DNA of 64,000 bases from Aerosticca soli (lineage in GTDB: Bacteria > Pseudomonadota > Gammaproteobacteria > Xanthomonadales > Rhodanobacteraceae), in assembly GCF_003967035.1 (NCBI RefSeq), contig NZ_AP018560.1, forward strand, positions 2,713,501 to 2,777,500, in the 5' to 3' direction. Positions 27,781 through 36,719 of this stretch are shown here, piece by piece; within the stretch, counting starts at the first letter, position 1; every line of letters begins with the position of its first letter. The position numbers and the translations under genes were made by a program. The notes under the pieces are model-generated. The model did not search any database and was not told where the DNA came from. It saw nothing but the letters and a program-made list of their open reading frames with translations.

Positions 27781-27784
27781 GCGC

Positions 27785-29881
27785 TCAGCCCGGCTCGAGC
27801 ACGCGGCGGAACGGCGGCAGCGCGCGCAGCATGCCGGCGCCGTAGCGGCGGGTGAGCACGCGGCGGTCGAGCAGCACGATGCGGCCGCGATCGGCCTCGC
27901 TGCGGATCAGCCGGCCGCAGTACTGCACCAGCAGGCGCGTGGCCTCCGGCACGCTCACTTCCAGGAACGGATTGCGGCCGCGGGTTTCCAGCCATTCGGC
28001 ATAGGTGGCGCCGACCGGGTCGGTGGGCACGGCGAAGGGCAGCTGGGTGATCACCACCGTCTCGCACAGCCGTCCGGGCAGGTCCAGACCCTCGCCGAAG
28101 CTGGCCAGCCCGAACAGCGTGCTGCCGGTGCCGGCCTCGACCGCGGCGGCGTGCTCGGCCAGGAGCTGCGCCTTGGGCAAGGTGCCTTGCACGCGCACCT
28201 TGCGCAGCTTGTCCAGCGGCAGCAGCTGCAGCACCCGCTCGAGCTTGCTGCGCGCGGTGAACAGCACCAGGTTGCCGGCCCGCCAGTCGAGCCGCTCGGC
28301 GAGCCAGCCGCTCACCGCGCGCGCGTGTGCCTCGCGGTCGTCGGGCAAGGCACCGAGCGCGGGGACCTCCAAGGTGGCCTGCGCGGTGAGGTCGAACGGC
28401 GAGGGCAGACTCAGCGTGGCCGCCTCGTCGGGCAGGCCGACGGCATCGGCGAAGGCGCGGAACTGGCCGCCGATGCTCAGCGTGGCGGAGGTCAGCACCA
28501 CCGCCGCCGCCTGTTCCCACAGCACCGCGCGCAGCAGCGTGGCGGCAGACACCGCCGAAGCGTGGCAGACGAGCTGCTGGTCGGCGCCCAGGGTCACCCA
28601 GCGCGCCAGCGGCACCGCGCCCTCGGCGTCGGGCGTGCTCCAGGCGCGCCAGGTCCGGCACTGGCGGTCGAGCCGCTCCAGCGCCAGGCCAAGCTCGCGC
28701 GCCAGGGTGTCGCGGGTCGGGCCGCTCTCGCTCATCTCGACCACCGCGCGACGCACCGCGGTCAGCCAGCGCAGCAGTTCGCCGCCCAGGCGATGCAGCA
28801 GCCGCGCCTGCGCCACCCAGGCGTCGGGCAACTGGCCGAGCGAGCCGCGATAGATCGGCTCGCGTTCGGTGGGATCGGGCACCCACAGCAGGCGGATCTC
28901 GCGCTCGAGCCCTTCCAGCGCCTCGGTGAATTCCAGCAGGCGCGCCTCGGCCGCCTCCAGATCCAGCCGCCCCAGCCGCGGCTTGTCGGTGAAGGCGTAG
29001 GCCGCGTGCGCCTGGCGGACCAGCCGGCCGAGCTGGCGCAGCGCGGCGCCCAGGTGCACCTCGCTCGCGCCGCGCTCGACCGCCTTGCCCGGCAGGTGGT
29101 GGGCCTCGTCGAACACGTACAGCGTGTCTTCGGGCGCCGGCAGCAGCACGCCGCCGAAGCCGCCCTCGCCATTGGCCAGGGTGAGGTCGGCCAGCACCAG
29201 ATCCTGGTTGGCGACGATGAGGTCGGCCTCGCCGATCGCGCGCCGCGCGGCGATCAGCGGACAGACCGCGAAATACGCGCAGCGCCGCCCGCTGCAGCCG
29301 CCGGCCGTGGTCGCCAGCATCGGCCGCAGGCTGCCGCCGAGGGGCACCGGGGTCTGGTCCAGGTCGCCCTGCCAGCGGCCGGATTCGAAGGCGGCGGCGA
29401 GCGCCTCGAGCGCCGTACGCTCGGCTTCCTTCGGCGGCTGCGTCCAGCCGGTGAACTCCTCGCCCAGGTCTAGCGCCGACTGGTGCTGGTCCAGCCCGGC
29501 GATGGCCAGGCGCAGGTTGCGCACGCACAAATAGCGGCCCATGCCCTTGGCCAGGGTCACCCGCGCCGTCTGGCCGGTGAGCGCGAGCAGCTGCGGGATG
29601 TCGCGCTCGACCAGCTGCTCCTGCAGCGCCACGGTGGCGGTGGCGACCAGCAGCTTCTTCTGCCGCGCCTGCGCCGCCGCCAGCCCGGCGACGAGATAGG
29701 CCATCGACTTGCCGGTGCCGGTCGGCGCCTCGATCGCCGCCACCCCGCCCTCCGCGGCGAGCGCGCGCGCCACCGCCGCGATCATCTGCGTCTGCGCCGC
29801 ACGCGGGCGGAAGCCGGGCAGCCCGTCCTTGAGCCGCGCATAGGCGGCGCGGATGGCGTCCTTGAGGGAGTCGGTGAGCAT
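27785..29881 (-). CDS. dinG: ATP-dependent DNA helicase DinG-like (XPD/FeS family)
   Basis: The 698-residue superfamily 2 helicase unwinds DNA 5' to 3' and is linked to R-loop and repair processing. Walker A is APTGTGKSMAYLV (about 50-62) and the DEAH box is VFDEAHHLPG. Four possible iron-sulfur cysteines are in YLCVRN and in TAGGCSGRRCAYFAVCPL. C-terminal motifs include LFTARSKLERVL, FGLASFGEGLDLPG and YCGRLIRSEADRG. I start at ATG 29881 (MLTDSLKDAIRAAYARL); the frame is open to 29971, but the additional residues are not helicase-like. Convergent with gspD and divergent from the GGDEF-EAL gene across 180 bases in which I see no clear signal. Confidence 0.92.
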   Translation of the reverse strand: MLTDSLKDAIRAAYARLKDGLPGFRPRAAQTQMIAAVARALAAEGGVAAIEAPTGTGKSMAYLVAGLAAAQARQKKLLVATATVALQEQLVERDIPQLLALTGQTARVTLAKGMGRYLCVRNLRLAIAGLDQHQSALDLGEEFTGWTQPPKEAERTALEALAAAFESGRWQGDLDQTPVPLGGSLRPMLATTAGGCSGRRCAYFAVCPLIAARRAIGEADLIVANQDLVLADLTLANGEGGFGGVLLPAPEDTLYVFDEAHHLPGKAVERGASEVHLGAALRQLGRLVRQAHAAYAFTDKPRLGRLDLEAAEARLLEFTEALEGLEREIRLLWVPDPTEREPIYRGSLGQLPDAWVAQARLLHRLGGELLRWLTAVRRAVVEMSESGPTRDTLARELGLALERLDRQCRTWRAWSTPDAEGAVPLARWVTLGADQQLVCHASAVSAATLLRAVLWEQAAAVVLTSATLSIGGQFRAFADAVGLPDEAATLSLPSPFDLTAQATLEVPALGALPDDREAHARAVSGWLAERLDWRAGNLVLFTARSKLERVLQLLPLDKLRKVRVQGTLPKAQLLAEHAAAVEAGTGSTLFGLASFGEGLDLPGRLCETVVITQLPFAVPTDPVGATYAEWLETRGRNPFLEVSVPEATRLLVQYCGRLIRSEADRGRIVLLDRRVLTRRYGAGMLRALPPFRRVLEPG

Positions 29882-30061
29882 GGCGGATACGGACGGCAGG
29901 ACCTGCGATTGTAGCGGCAGGCCAGGCGGCGCCCGGCCATTCAAGTTCGCCGCCGGCGCGCCGATCTGCATGCGAAGAGTCGAGAGCGCGCTACCATCCT
30001 AAGGCGGCGCCGCCGGTCAAAGGCCTTCCAGGAGACGCGCCGCCCCCATGGACAAGGTGCG

Positions 30062-32938
30062 ATGAGCCAGTCCTCCAAGCCCGGTCAACTGCCACCGGAC
30101 GCGTCCGCGCGCATGGCCTGGCTCGCGCGCCTGGTCGGCGCGGGCTCGCAGCAGGCGGTGGCCGGGCTGGCCGAGGAGCGCGCGCGCATGCATCCGGCAT
30201 GCCTGGCCGCCCGCATGGTGTGGCGCTACCTGGCCCCTGCGGGCGGGGGCGCCTGGCAGGTGCTCGACGACCGCCTGGTGATGCCGCTCGGCATCGACCT
30301 CGACGCGGCCCTGCACATCTGGCTGCAACCGGGCGCGTCGGCGGCGGAGGTCGCCGCCACGCTCGCCGGCGACCTCGCCCTGGCCGGTTGCCAGCTGCGC
30401 CTGGTGCTGGAGCTGGCGGAACTGAAGGATTCCCACCGCCAGCTCGCCCGCTCGGAAAACCTGCAGCGGGCGCTGTTCGCCATCTCCGACCTCGCCGGTG
30501 CCGATCTGGACATGGCCGAGCTCCTGCGCGGCATCCATGCCATCGTCGGCATGCTGATGTACGCGGAGAACTTCTACATCGTGCGCTACGACGCCGAGCG
30601 CGAAAGCGTGCGTTTCCTGTATTTCGCCGACGTCGCCGACCCCACCGACTACACCGGCCGCGAACTGTCCCTGCGCGACATCGCCGGCACCCCCACGGCG
30701 CATCTGCTCACCACCGGCCAGTCGCTGATGGGCAATGCCGAGGAACTCGCCGCCCAGGTCGACGGCAGCCTGCAGCCGGTCGGCCCGGACAGCGACCACT
30801 GGCTGGGCGTGCCGATGCAGCGCGAAGGCCGCGTGCAGGGCGCGCTGGTGGTGCAGAGCTACCAGTCGGGCATGCGCTACACCGAGGAGGACCGCAGCCT
30901 CCTGGTCTTCGTCGGCAGCCACATCCTCACCGCGCTGGAGCGCCGGCAGAGCAAGGACGAGCTGGAACAGCGCGTGCGCCAGCGCACCGAGGAACTGGCC
31001 GCGGCCAACCGCGAACTGCGTCAGGAAGTGCGCGAGCGCGAACGCGCGGAGCGCCTGCAGCAGGCGCTGTTCCAGCTGGCCGAGCTCGCCACCGCCGACA
31101 TCGACGAAAACGCCTTCTACGAGCGCGTCCACGAGGTCGTCGGCCGCCTGCTGGACGCCTCCAACTTCTTCATCGCCCTGCTCAGCGAGGACCGCCGGCG
31201 CCTGGAGTTCCCCTATTACATCGATGCCGGCGTCCGCCAGACCCTGAGCCTGCCGCTGGCCGGGCTCAGCGAATATGTGCTGCGGCGCGGCGAGCCTTGG
31301 CTGGGCCGGCGTGCCGATATCGAGGCGCTGTATGCGAGCGGCGCGGCGGTGCCGCAATCCTTCGGCGCGCCGGCCAATTGCTGGCTCGGCGTGCCGCTGC
31401 GCGTGCACAAGGAGGTGATCGGGCTGGTCGTGGTGCAGACCTATGGTGAGGATGCCGGCTACGGCCCGGCCGATCAGGAACTGCTCGGCTTCGCCGCGCT
31501 GCAGATCGCCAACAGTATCTACCGGCGCCGCTCGGCGGCGGCCCTGCGCCAGTCCAACCTGGAGCTGGAGCGGCGCGTGGCCGAGCGCACCCGCGAGTTG
31601 CGCGAGGAAATCGCCCGCCGCGAGCATATCCAGCAGCAGCTGCGCCACCAGGTGTTGCACGACCCACTGACCGGCCTGCCCAACCGCGCCCTGCTGCGCG
31701 AGCGGCTGGAGGCGGTGCTCGATCGCGCCCGGCACGAACCCGGCCGCCGCTGCGCGCTGCTCTACCTGGACGTGGACCGCTTCAAGGTCATCAACGACAG
31801 CCTGGGCCACCTGGCCGGCGACGGCTTTCTCAAGGCCGTCGCCATCCGTCTGGCCCAGTGCGTGCGCGCGCCCGACCTGGTGGCGCGGCTTTCCGGCGAC
31901 GAATTCGCCATCCTCATCGAACAGGTCGAATCGCTGGACACCGTGCAGCAGGTCGCGCGCCGGGTACTGGAGGCGCTGGCCCGGCCGCTGGAGCTGGCCG
32001 GGCGGGAACTGGAGCCTTCGGCCAGCCTCGGCATCGCGGTCAGCGACGAAGGCCACCTGTACGCCGACGCCCTGCTGCGCGACGCCGACGTCGCGCTGTA
32101 CCGGGCCAAGGAGCTCGGCCGCAAGCGCTACGTGCTGTTCGACGACACCCTGGCCCGCAACGCCGAGGACGAGCTGGCACTGGAGGGCGAACTGCGCCGC
32201 GCCCTGCACCAGGGCGAGCTGCTGCCGCACTTCCAGCCGGTCCGCCGCCTGGACGATGGCGCCATCGTCGGCTACGAGGCACTGCTGCGCTGGCAGCACC
32301 CCGTCCGCGGCCTGCTGGTGCCGGAGGATTTCATGCGCGTGGCGCTGGACAGCGGCCAGATCGAGGCGATCGACTGGCACCTGTTCGCCCGCGCCTGTGA
32401 ACAGTTCGCCCGGCTGGGGCCGGAGCACGGTTTCCTCAGCATCAACGTGGCGCCGCTGCACCTGCGCCAGACGGACTTCGACCGCCGCCTGCTGGCGCTG
32501 CTCGAACGCAGCGGCCTGTCGCCCTCGCGGTTGACCATCGAGGTCACCGAAGGCGCCCTGCTGGACGACACCGGCCGCGTTCGCGCCATCTTGGAACGCC
32601 TGCATGCGGCCGGCGTCGGCGCGGCGCTGGACGATTTCGGCACCGGCTATTCCTCGCTGAGCTATCTGCACACGCTGCCGCTGCGCCGGCTCAAGATCGA
32701 CCGCGCCTTCGTCCAGCCGCTGGACCGCGACGCGCCCGCCAGCAGCCGGGCGGTGGTGACCGCCATCCTGGCCATGGCCGGCGCGCTCGGCATCGAGGTC
32801 ATCGCCGAAGGCATCGAGACCGCCGGCCAGCGCGAGGCGCTGGTGGCGATGGGCTGCCACTTCGGGCAGGGCTATCTGCTCGGCCGGCCGGCACCGCTGC
32901 CGCCCGGCGACGCCGCGGCGGAGCCGCCGGCCGGCTGA
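30062..32938 (+). CDS. GAF-GAF-GGDEF-EAL cyclic di-GMP signalling protein
   Basis: The 958-residue protein lacks a signal peptide or membrane helix, so it is cytosolic. Two GAF sensor domains (about 130-290 and 340-490) are each followed by a coiled coil of the DELEQRVRQRTEELAAANRE type. The GGDEF domain (about 530-690) carries SGDEF at 611-615, a Ser variant that may remain active. The product-inhibition I-site RAPD lies 5 residues upstream, the canonical spacing. The EAL domain (about 710-950) has YEALLRW with E739, IEVTEGALLDD, LDDFGTGYSSLSY and the GYLLGRP end, so catalytic residues for phosphodiesterase activity look present. It may therefore be bifunctional. Confidence 0.93.
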   Translation: MSQSSKPGQLPPDASARMAWLARLVGAGSQQAVAGLAEERARMHPACLAARMVWRYLAPAGGGAWQVLDDRLVMPLGIDLDAALHIWLQPGASAAEVAATLAGDLALAGCQLRLVLELAELKDSHRQLARSENLQRALFAISDLAGADLDMAELLRGIHAIVGMLMYAENFYIVRYDAERESVRFLYFADVADPTDYTGRELSLRDIAGTPTAHLLTTGQSLMGNAEELAAQVDGSLQPVGPDSDHWLGVPMQREGRVQGALVVQSYQSGMRYTEEDRSLLVFVGSHILTALERRQSKDELEQRVRQRTEELAAANRELRQEVRERERAERLQQALFQLAELATADIDENAFYERVHEVVGRLLDASNFFIALLSEDRRRLEFPYYIDAGVRQTLSLPLAGLSEYVLRRGEPWLGRRADIEALYASGAAVPQSFGAPANCWLGVPLRVHKEVIGLVVVQTYGEDAGYGPADQELLGFAALQIANSIYRRRSAAALRQSNLELERRVAERTRELREEIARREHIQQQLRHQVLHDPLTGLPNRALLRERLEAVLDRARHEPGRRCALLYLDVDRFKVINDSLGHLAGDGFLKAVAIRLAQCVRAPDLVARLSGDEFAILIEQVESLDTVQQVARRVLEALARPLELAGRELEPSASLGIAVSDEGHLYADALLRDADVALYRAKELGRKRYVLFDDTLARNAEDELALEGELRRALHQGELLPHFQPVRRLDDGAIVGYEALLRWQHPVRGLLVPEDFMRVALDSGQIEAIDWHLFARACEQFARLGPEHGFLSINVAPLHLRQTDFDRRLLALLERSGLSPSRLTIEVTEGALLDDTGRVRAILERLHAAGVGAALDDFGTGYSSLSYLHTLPLRRLKIDRAFVQPLDRDAPASSRAVVTAILAMAGALGIEVIAEGIETAGQREALVAMGCHFGQGYLLGRPAPLPPGDAAAEPPAG

Positions 32939-32993
32939 ACCAGGCCACCCCCGGCGAATGGCTCCGTCCGCGACCGGCGGGTCGCCCGTGCCT

Positions 32994-33671
32994 TCAGTGC
33001 ACCCAGTGACCGCTGCGCTGGCGCGGCGGCGGGCCGGGATCGACCTGGGTGGCCTGCGTCAGCGCGGCGCGCTCGGCCGCGGTGGGTGGATGTTCCTGCC
33101 AGTAGCGGCGCACGGCCTCGAGCACCAGCGGCAGCTCGGTCAGGCACTCGTCGTATTCCTCGTCGGTGAGCTGCTCGAACTCAGCCTCAGTACTCAGCAC
33201 GCCCTCGTCGACCGCCAGCGCCATGACCGGACCGAGCAGTTCCATGAGCTGCGCATCCTCGGCCAGGCGCTTTTCCCACACCGGCGCGTAGAGGTCGATG
33301 CCGCGGCTGAAACCCTCGCACCAGCCGGCGGCGGTGACCAGCGGCCCCTGCTCGGTTTCGACCTCGCCCAGGATCGGCTCGTAGGCGTCCATGTCGAGCT
33401 CGGCGAGGATGGAATCGTTGAGCTTGGCCAGCAGCGCCAGCACGCGGTTGGCCTCGGCCTCGTCGGTGAAGGCGTCGTGCAGCACCTGCGGCAGCCACAC
33501 CTCCGGCGCGACCGGCAGCGGCCCGACCGCGAGGGCGGAAAGCAGGCCGTGCACGCCGTCGAGCAGCAGGCGGTCCTCGTCCTCGCCGGCATGCAGGCGC
33601 AGGTAGCGGTCGAGTTCGTCGAGCTCGACGTCATCGAGCGAGCTTGGCCATTGGTCGGAGGATGTGCTCAT
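32994..33671 (-). CDS. UPF0149 (YecA/YgfB-like) family protein
   Basis: The 225-residue acidic, mostly helical protein carries WCEGFSRGIDLYAPVW and ELDRYLRLHAGEDEDRLLLDGVHGLLSAL, hallmarks of the UPF0149/YecA family; the biochemical role of the family is poorly defined. This member ends in a Pro/Gln-rich tail without the SEC-C zinc motif of YecA. It lies 3 bases downstream of the exonuclease III gene on the same strand, so co-transcription is likely. Confidence is high for family and low for function. Confidence 0.85.
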   Translation of the reverse strand: MSTSSDQWPSSLDDVELDELDRYLRLHAGEDEDRLLLDGVHGLLSALAVGPLPVAPEVWLPQVLHDAFTDEAEANRVLALLAKLNDSILAELDMDAYEPILGEVETEQGPLVTAAGWCEGFSRGIDLYAPVWEKRLAEDAQLMELLGPVMALAVDEGVLSTEAEFEQLTDEEYDECLTELPLVLEAVRRYWQEHPPTAAERAALTQATQVDPGPPPRQRSGHWVH

Positions 33672-33674
33672 CGT

Positions 33675-34442
33675 TCAGATATCCAGTTCCAGCGTCACCG
33701 GGGCATGGTCGGAGGGCCGCTCCCAGCGGCGCGGCTCGCGGTCGATCGTCGCCGCGCGCGCGGCGGGTTTCAGCGCCTCGCCGATCAGGATGAGGTCGAT
33801 GCGCAGGCCGAGGTTGCGCCGAAAGGCGCCCTGCCGGTAGTCCCACCAGCTGAAATGGCCGGCGCCGGGCTCGAACAGCCGGAAGCTGTCGGCAAGGCCG
33901 AGCTCGGTGATGCGGCGCAGCGCCTCGCGCTCGGGCGTGGAGCAGAGCACGCGCTCGTGCCAGGCGGCCGGATCGTGCACGTCGCGATCGTCCGGGGCGA
34001 TGTTGAAATCGCCGAGCACCACCAAGTGCGGATGGCGTTCGTGCTCGCGGGCGAGGAACTCGCGCACTTTCTCGAGCCAGGCGAGCTTGTAGGCGTATTT
34101 GGGATCGCCGACCGCCTTGCCGTTGACCACGTACAGATCGACCACCCGCAGCGGACCGACGCTGGCGGCGAGGATGCGCCGCTGCGGATCGTCCAGCCCC
34201 GGAATGTCGGTGACGACCTCGCGCGGCTCCTCGCGGGCCAGGATCGCCACGCCGTTGTAGCTCTTCTGCCCGGCGAACACGGCGCGGTAGCCGGCGGCGG
34301 CGAGCTCGTCGCGCGGGAAGCGGGCGTCCTCGAGCTTGGTCTCCTGCAGCGCCACCACGTCCGGCTGCGCGGCGGCCAGCCACTCGGTGAGCTGGGGCAG
34401 GCGCACCTTCAGCGAATTGACGTTCCAGCTGGCGATCTTCAT
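33675..34442 (-). CDS. xthA: Exodeoxyribonuclease III
   Basis: The 255-residue AP endonuclease/3'-5' exonuclease acts in base-excision repair. It is an EEP-fold enzyme with MKIASWNVNSLKVRLPQL at the N-terminus, catalytic E in LQETKLED, VVLGDFNIAPDDRDVHDP, FSWWDYRQGAFRRNLGLRID and the terminal SDHAPVTLEL containing the catalytic Asp-His. ATG 34442 matches the family start; the upstream open frame is a shadow of oligopeptidase A. The gene lies 26 bases downstream of the oligopeptidase A stop. Confidence 0.95.
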   Translation of the reverse strand: MKIASWNVNSLKVRLPQLTEWLAAAQPDVVALQETKLEDARFPRDELAAAGYRAVFAGQKSYNGVAILAREEPREVVTDIPGLDDPQRRILAASVGPLRVVDLYVVNGKAVGDPKYAYKLAWLEKVREFLAREHERHPHLVVLGDFNIAPDDRDVHDPAAWHERVLCSTPEREALRRITELGLADSFRLFEPGAGHFSWWDYRQGAFRRNLGLRIDLILIGEALKPAARAATIDREPRRWERPSDHAPVTLELDI

Positions 34443-34468
34443 CGGCGCGATTGTATGCGATGGCCCCT

Positions 34469-36544
34469 TCAGGCCAGCCCGTGGCTTCGGAGCAGCGCCT
34501 CGGGATCGGGCGTGCGGCCGCGGAAGGCGACGAAGCTTTCCAGCGCCGGCCGGCTCGCGCCGACGGCCAGGATCTCGCGGCGGAAACGCTCGCCGGTGGC
34601 GCGGTCGAGCACGCTGCCGCCGTCCCGGGCGGCCTCCTCGAACGCGCCGAAGGCGTCGGCGGCGAGCAGCTCGGCCCACAGGTAGCTGTAGTAGCCGGCC
34701 GCATAGCCGCCGGCGAAGACGTGGGTGAAGGCATGCGGGAAACGCTGCCAGGCCGGCGGATGGATCACCGCCACCTTGCGGCGCACCTCCTCCAGCACGC
34801 GCATCACCTGGGCGCCCTCGGCCGGGTCGTATTGCAGGTGCAGGGTGAAGTCGAACAGCGCGAATTCGAGCTGGCGCACCAGGAACAGGCCGGCATGGAA
34901 ATGCCGCGCGGCCAGCATGCGCTGGAACAAGGGCTCGGGCAGCGGCTCGCCGGTCTGCCAGTGGCGGGCGAAAAGGTCCAGCCCCTCGCGGCGCCAGGCG
35001 AAGTTCTCCATGAACTGGCTGGGCAACTCCACCGCGTCCCACTCCACGCCCTCGATGCCGCCGATCGAGGGCAGGCCGATCTCGGTCAGCAGGTGGTGCA
35101 GGCCGTGGCCGAATTCGTGGAACAGGGTGAGCACGTCGTCGTGGCCGAGCAGCGCCGGCCGCTCGGCCGTGGGCGGCGCGAAATTGCAGGTCAGGAAGGC
35201 GACCGGGTCCTCGTGGTGCTCGCCGTCGTCGAAGCGCGCGCGGCACACGTCCATCCAGGCGCCGCCGCGCTTGCCGGCGCGGGCGTAGAGGTCGAGATAG
35301 AAGCCGGCGATCACCCGGCCGTCGGCTTCGCGCACCTCGTAATAACGCACGTCCGGATGCCATACGTCGACGTCGGTGCGCGGCGTGAACGCGATGCCGT
35401 AGAGCCGGCCGGCGACGGCGAACAGGCCATCGAGCACCGCCGGCAGCGGGAAGTACGCCTTGAGCCGCTCCTCGTCCAGCGCATGCCGGGCCTGGCGCAG
35501 TTTTTCGGCGGCGTAGGCGACGTCCCAGGGTTCCAGCGTGTCCAGCCGCAGGCTCTCGCGGGCAAAGTCGCGCAGCTCGTCGAGCTCGCGCTGGGCGAGC
35601 GGCTTGGCGCGCACGGCCAGATCCTCGAGGAAGCTCATCACCTCGAGCGGCGAACGCGCCATCTTGGTCGCCAGCGAGGCCTCGGCGGCATTGGCGAAGC
35701 CGAGCAGCCGGGCGGCCTCGTGGCGCAGGGCGAGGATCTTCTCGATGCGCGCGGAATTGTCGTAACGGCCGGCGTGCGGACCCTGGTCGGAGGCGCGGGT
35801 CTGGTAGGCCCAGTACACCCGCTCGCGCAGCGCGCGGTCGTCGGCGTAGGTCAGCACCGCCTGCACGCTGGGTTGCTTGAGCGTGACCAGGAAGCCCTCC
35901 AGTGCCTGCGCCTGCGCATAGGCGCGCAGCACCGCCAGCCCCGAGGGCGGGGTGCCGGCAAGCCGGCGCTCGTCGGTGACGTGCTCGCTCCAGGCCTCGG
36001 TGGCGTCGAGCACGGCGTTGGCAAATTCGGTGGAAAGCCGCGAGAGCTCGATGCCGATCTCGCGGAAACGGCTGCGTGCCGGCTCCTCGAGGGCCACGCC
36101 GGAGAGCCGGAAGTCGCGCAGGGCATGCTCGACGAGCGCGCGCGCCGGCCTGGGCAGCGCCGGGAAGTCCGGCGCCGCGGCCAGGGCCTCGACCGCGGCG
36201 TAGAGCTCGCGGTTCTGGCCCAGTTCCAGTGCATGCTCGGTGACCGCCTCCTCGGCCTCGCCGTAGGCCGCGCGCAGGGCCTCGCCATCGGCCACCGCGT
36301 GCAGGTGCGACACCGGCGCCCAGACCTTGTCGAGGCGCACATCCAGCCGCTCCTGCGGCAGCATCACGTGCGCGAAGTCGCGCGGCGTCGAGGCCGCGGT
36401 GAGCTCGGCGATGCCGGCGCGGTACTCGGCCAGGCGCAGCGTCACCGCCGGCATGACGTGTTCGGGGCGGATGGCGGAAAAGGCCGGCAGCGGTGTGTCG
36501 GCGAGCAACGGATTGGTGGGGGACATCGGATCCGGGGTGGTCAT
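34469..36544 (-). CDS. prlC: Oligopeptidase A (M3 family zinc metallopeptidase)
   Basis: This 691-residue cytosolic thimet-type oligopeptidase degrades short peptides and cleaved signal peptides. The zinc site LFHEFGHGLHHLL lies near residue 471. Further blocks such as FAWRREGLDLFARHWQTGE, GGIEGVEWDAVELPSQFMEN and YYSYLWAELLAADAF are typical of the OpdA/PrlC clade, and the length fits. ATG 36544 lacks a Shine-Dalgarno site and follows an A/T-rich stretch; ATG 36526 is an alternative start. The 175-base spacer to the upstream patatin gene shows no clear terminator. Confidence 0.95.
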   Translation of the reverse strand: MTTPDPMSPTNPLLADTPLPAFSAIRPEHVMPAVTLRLAEYRAGIAELTAASTPRDFAHVMLPQERLDVRLDKVWAPVSHLHAVADGEALRAAYGEAEEAVTEHALELGQNRELYAAVEALAAAPDFPALPRPARALVEHALRDFRLSGVALEEPARSRFREIGIELSRLSTEFANAVLDATEAWSEHVTDERRLAGTPPSGLAVLRAYAQAQALEGFLVTLKQPSVQAVLTYADDRALRERVYWAYQTRASDQGPHAGRYDNSARIEKILALRHEAARLLGFANAAEASLATKMARSPLEVMSFLEDLAVRAKPLAQRELDELRDFARESLRLDTLEPWDVAYAAEKLRQARHALDEERLKAYFPLPAVLDGLFAVAGRLYGIAFTPRTDVDVWHPDVRYYEVREADGRVIAGFYLDLYARAGKRGGAWMDVCRARFDDGEHHEDPVAFLTCNFAPPTAERPALLGHDDVLTLFHEFGHGLHHLLTEIGLPSIGGIEGVEWDAVELPSQFMENFAWRREGLDLFARHWQTGEPLPEPLFQRMLAARHFHAGLFLVRQLEFALFDFTLHLQYDPAEGAQVMRVLEEVRRKVAVIHPPAWQRFPHAFTHVFAGGYAAGYYSYLWAELLAADAFGAFEEAARDGGSVLDRATGERFRREILAVGASRPALESFVAFRGRTPDPEALLRSHGLA

Positions 36545-36719
36545 GAGATTTTTTTAAAAGAGATGCTGAAAAAGGCCCGTCCGGTGATTTTTTCGGTTCG
36601 CCGCGTCACGGAAACGCCCCGCGCCGCGCGCCAGGCATCCTGCCCAGACGGGGAGCACCGAGAAATCAGCGCCCATGGAGCAAACGCGCTGGATGGTGGC
36701 GCGCGGCGGGAAACGCAAG

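Noticed and set aside
29882-29971. 30-residue N-terminal extension of DinG
   Set aside because: The helicase domain starts normally at ATG 29881; the extension has no structural motif.
30017-32860. Minus-strand open frame of about 947 codons opposite the GGDEF-EAL gene
   Set aside because: No domain is visible, it is rich in Gln/His/Ala repeats as expected from reversing GC-rich codons, and the sense gene is unmistakable.
32970-32985. GCGACC/GGTCGC hairpin between the GGDEF-EAL and UPF0149 genes
   Set aside because: The stem is 6 bp with a 4-base loop and no T-run; such GC hairpins are too common here to call a terminator.
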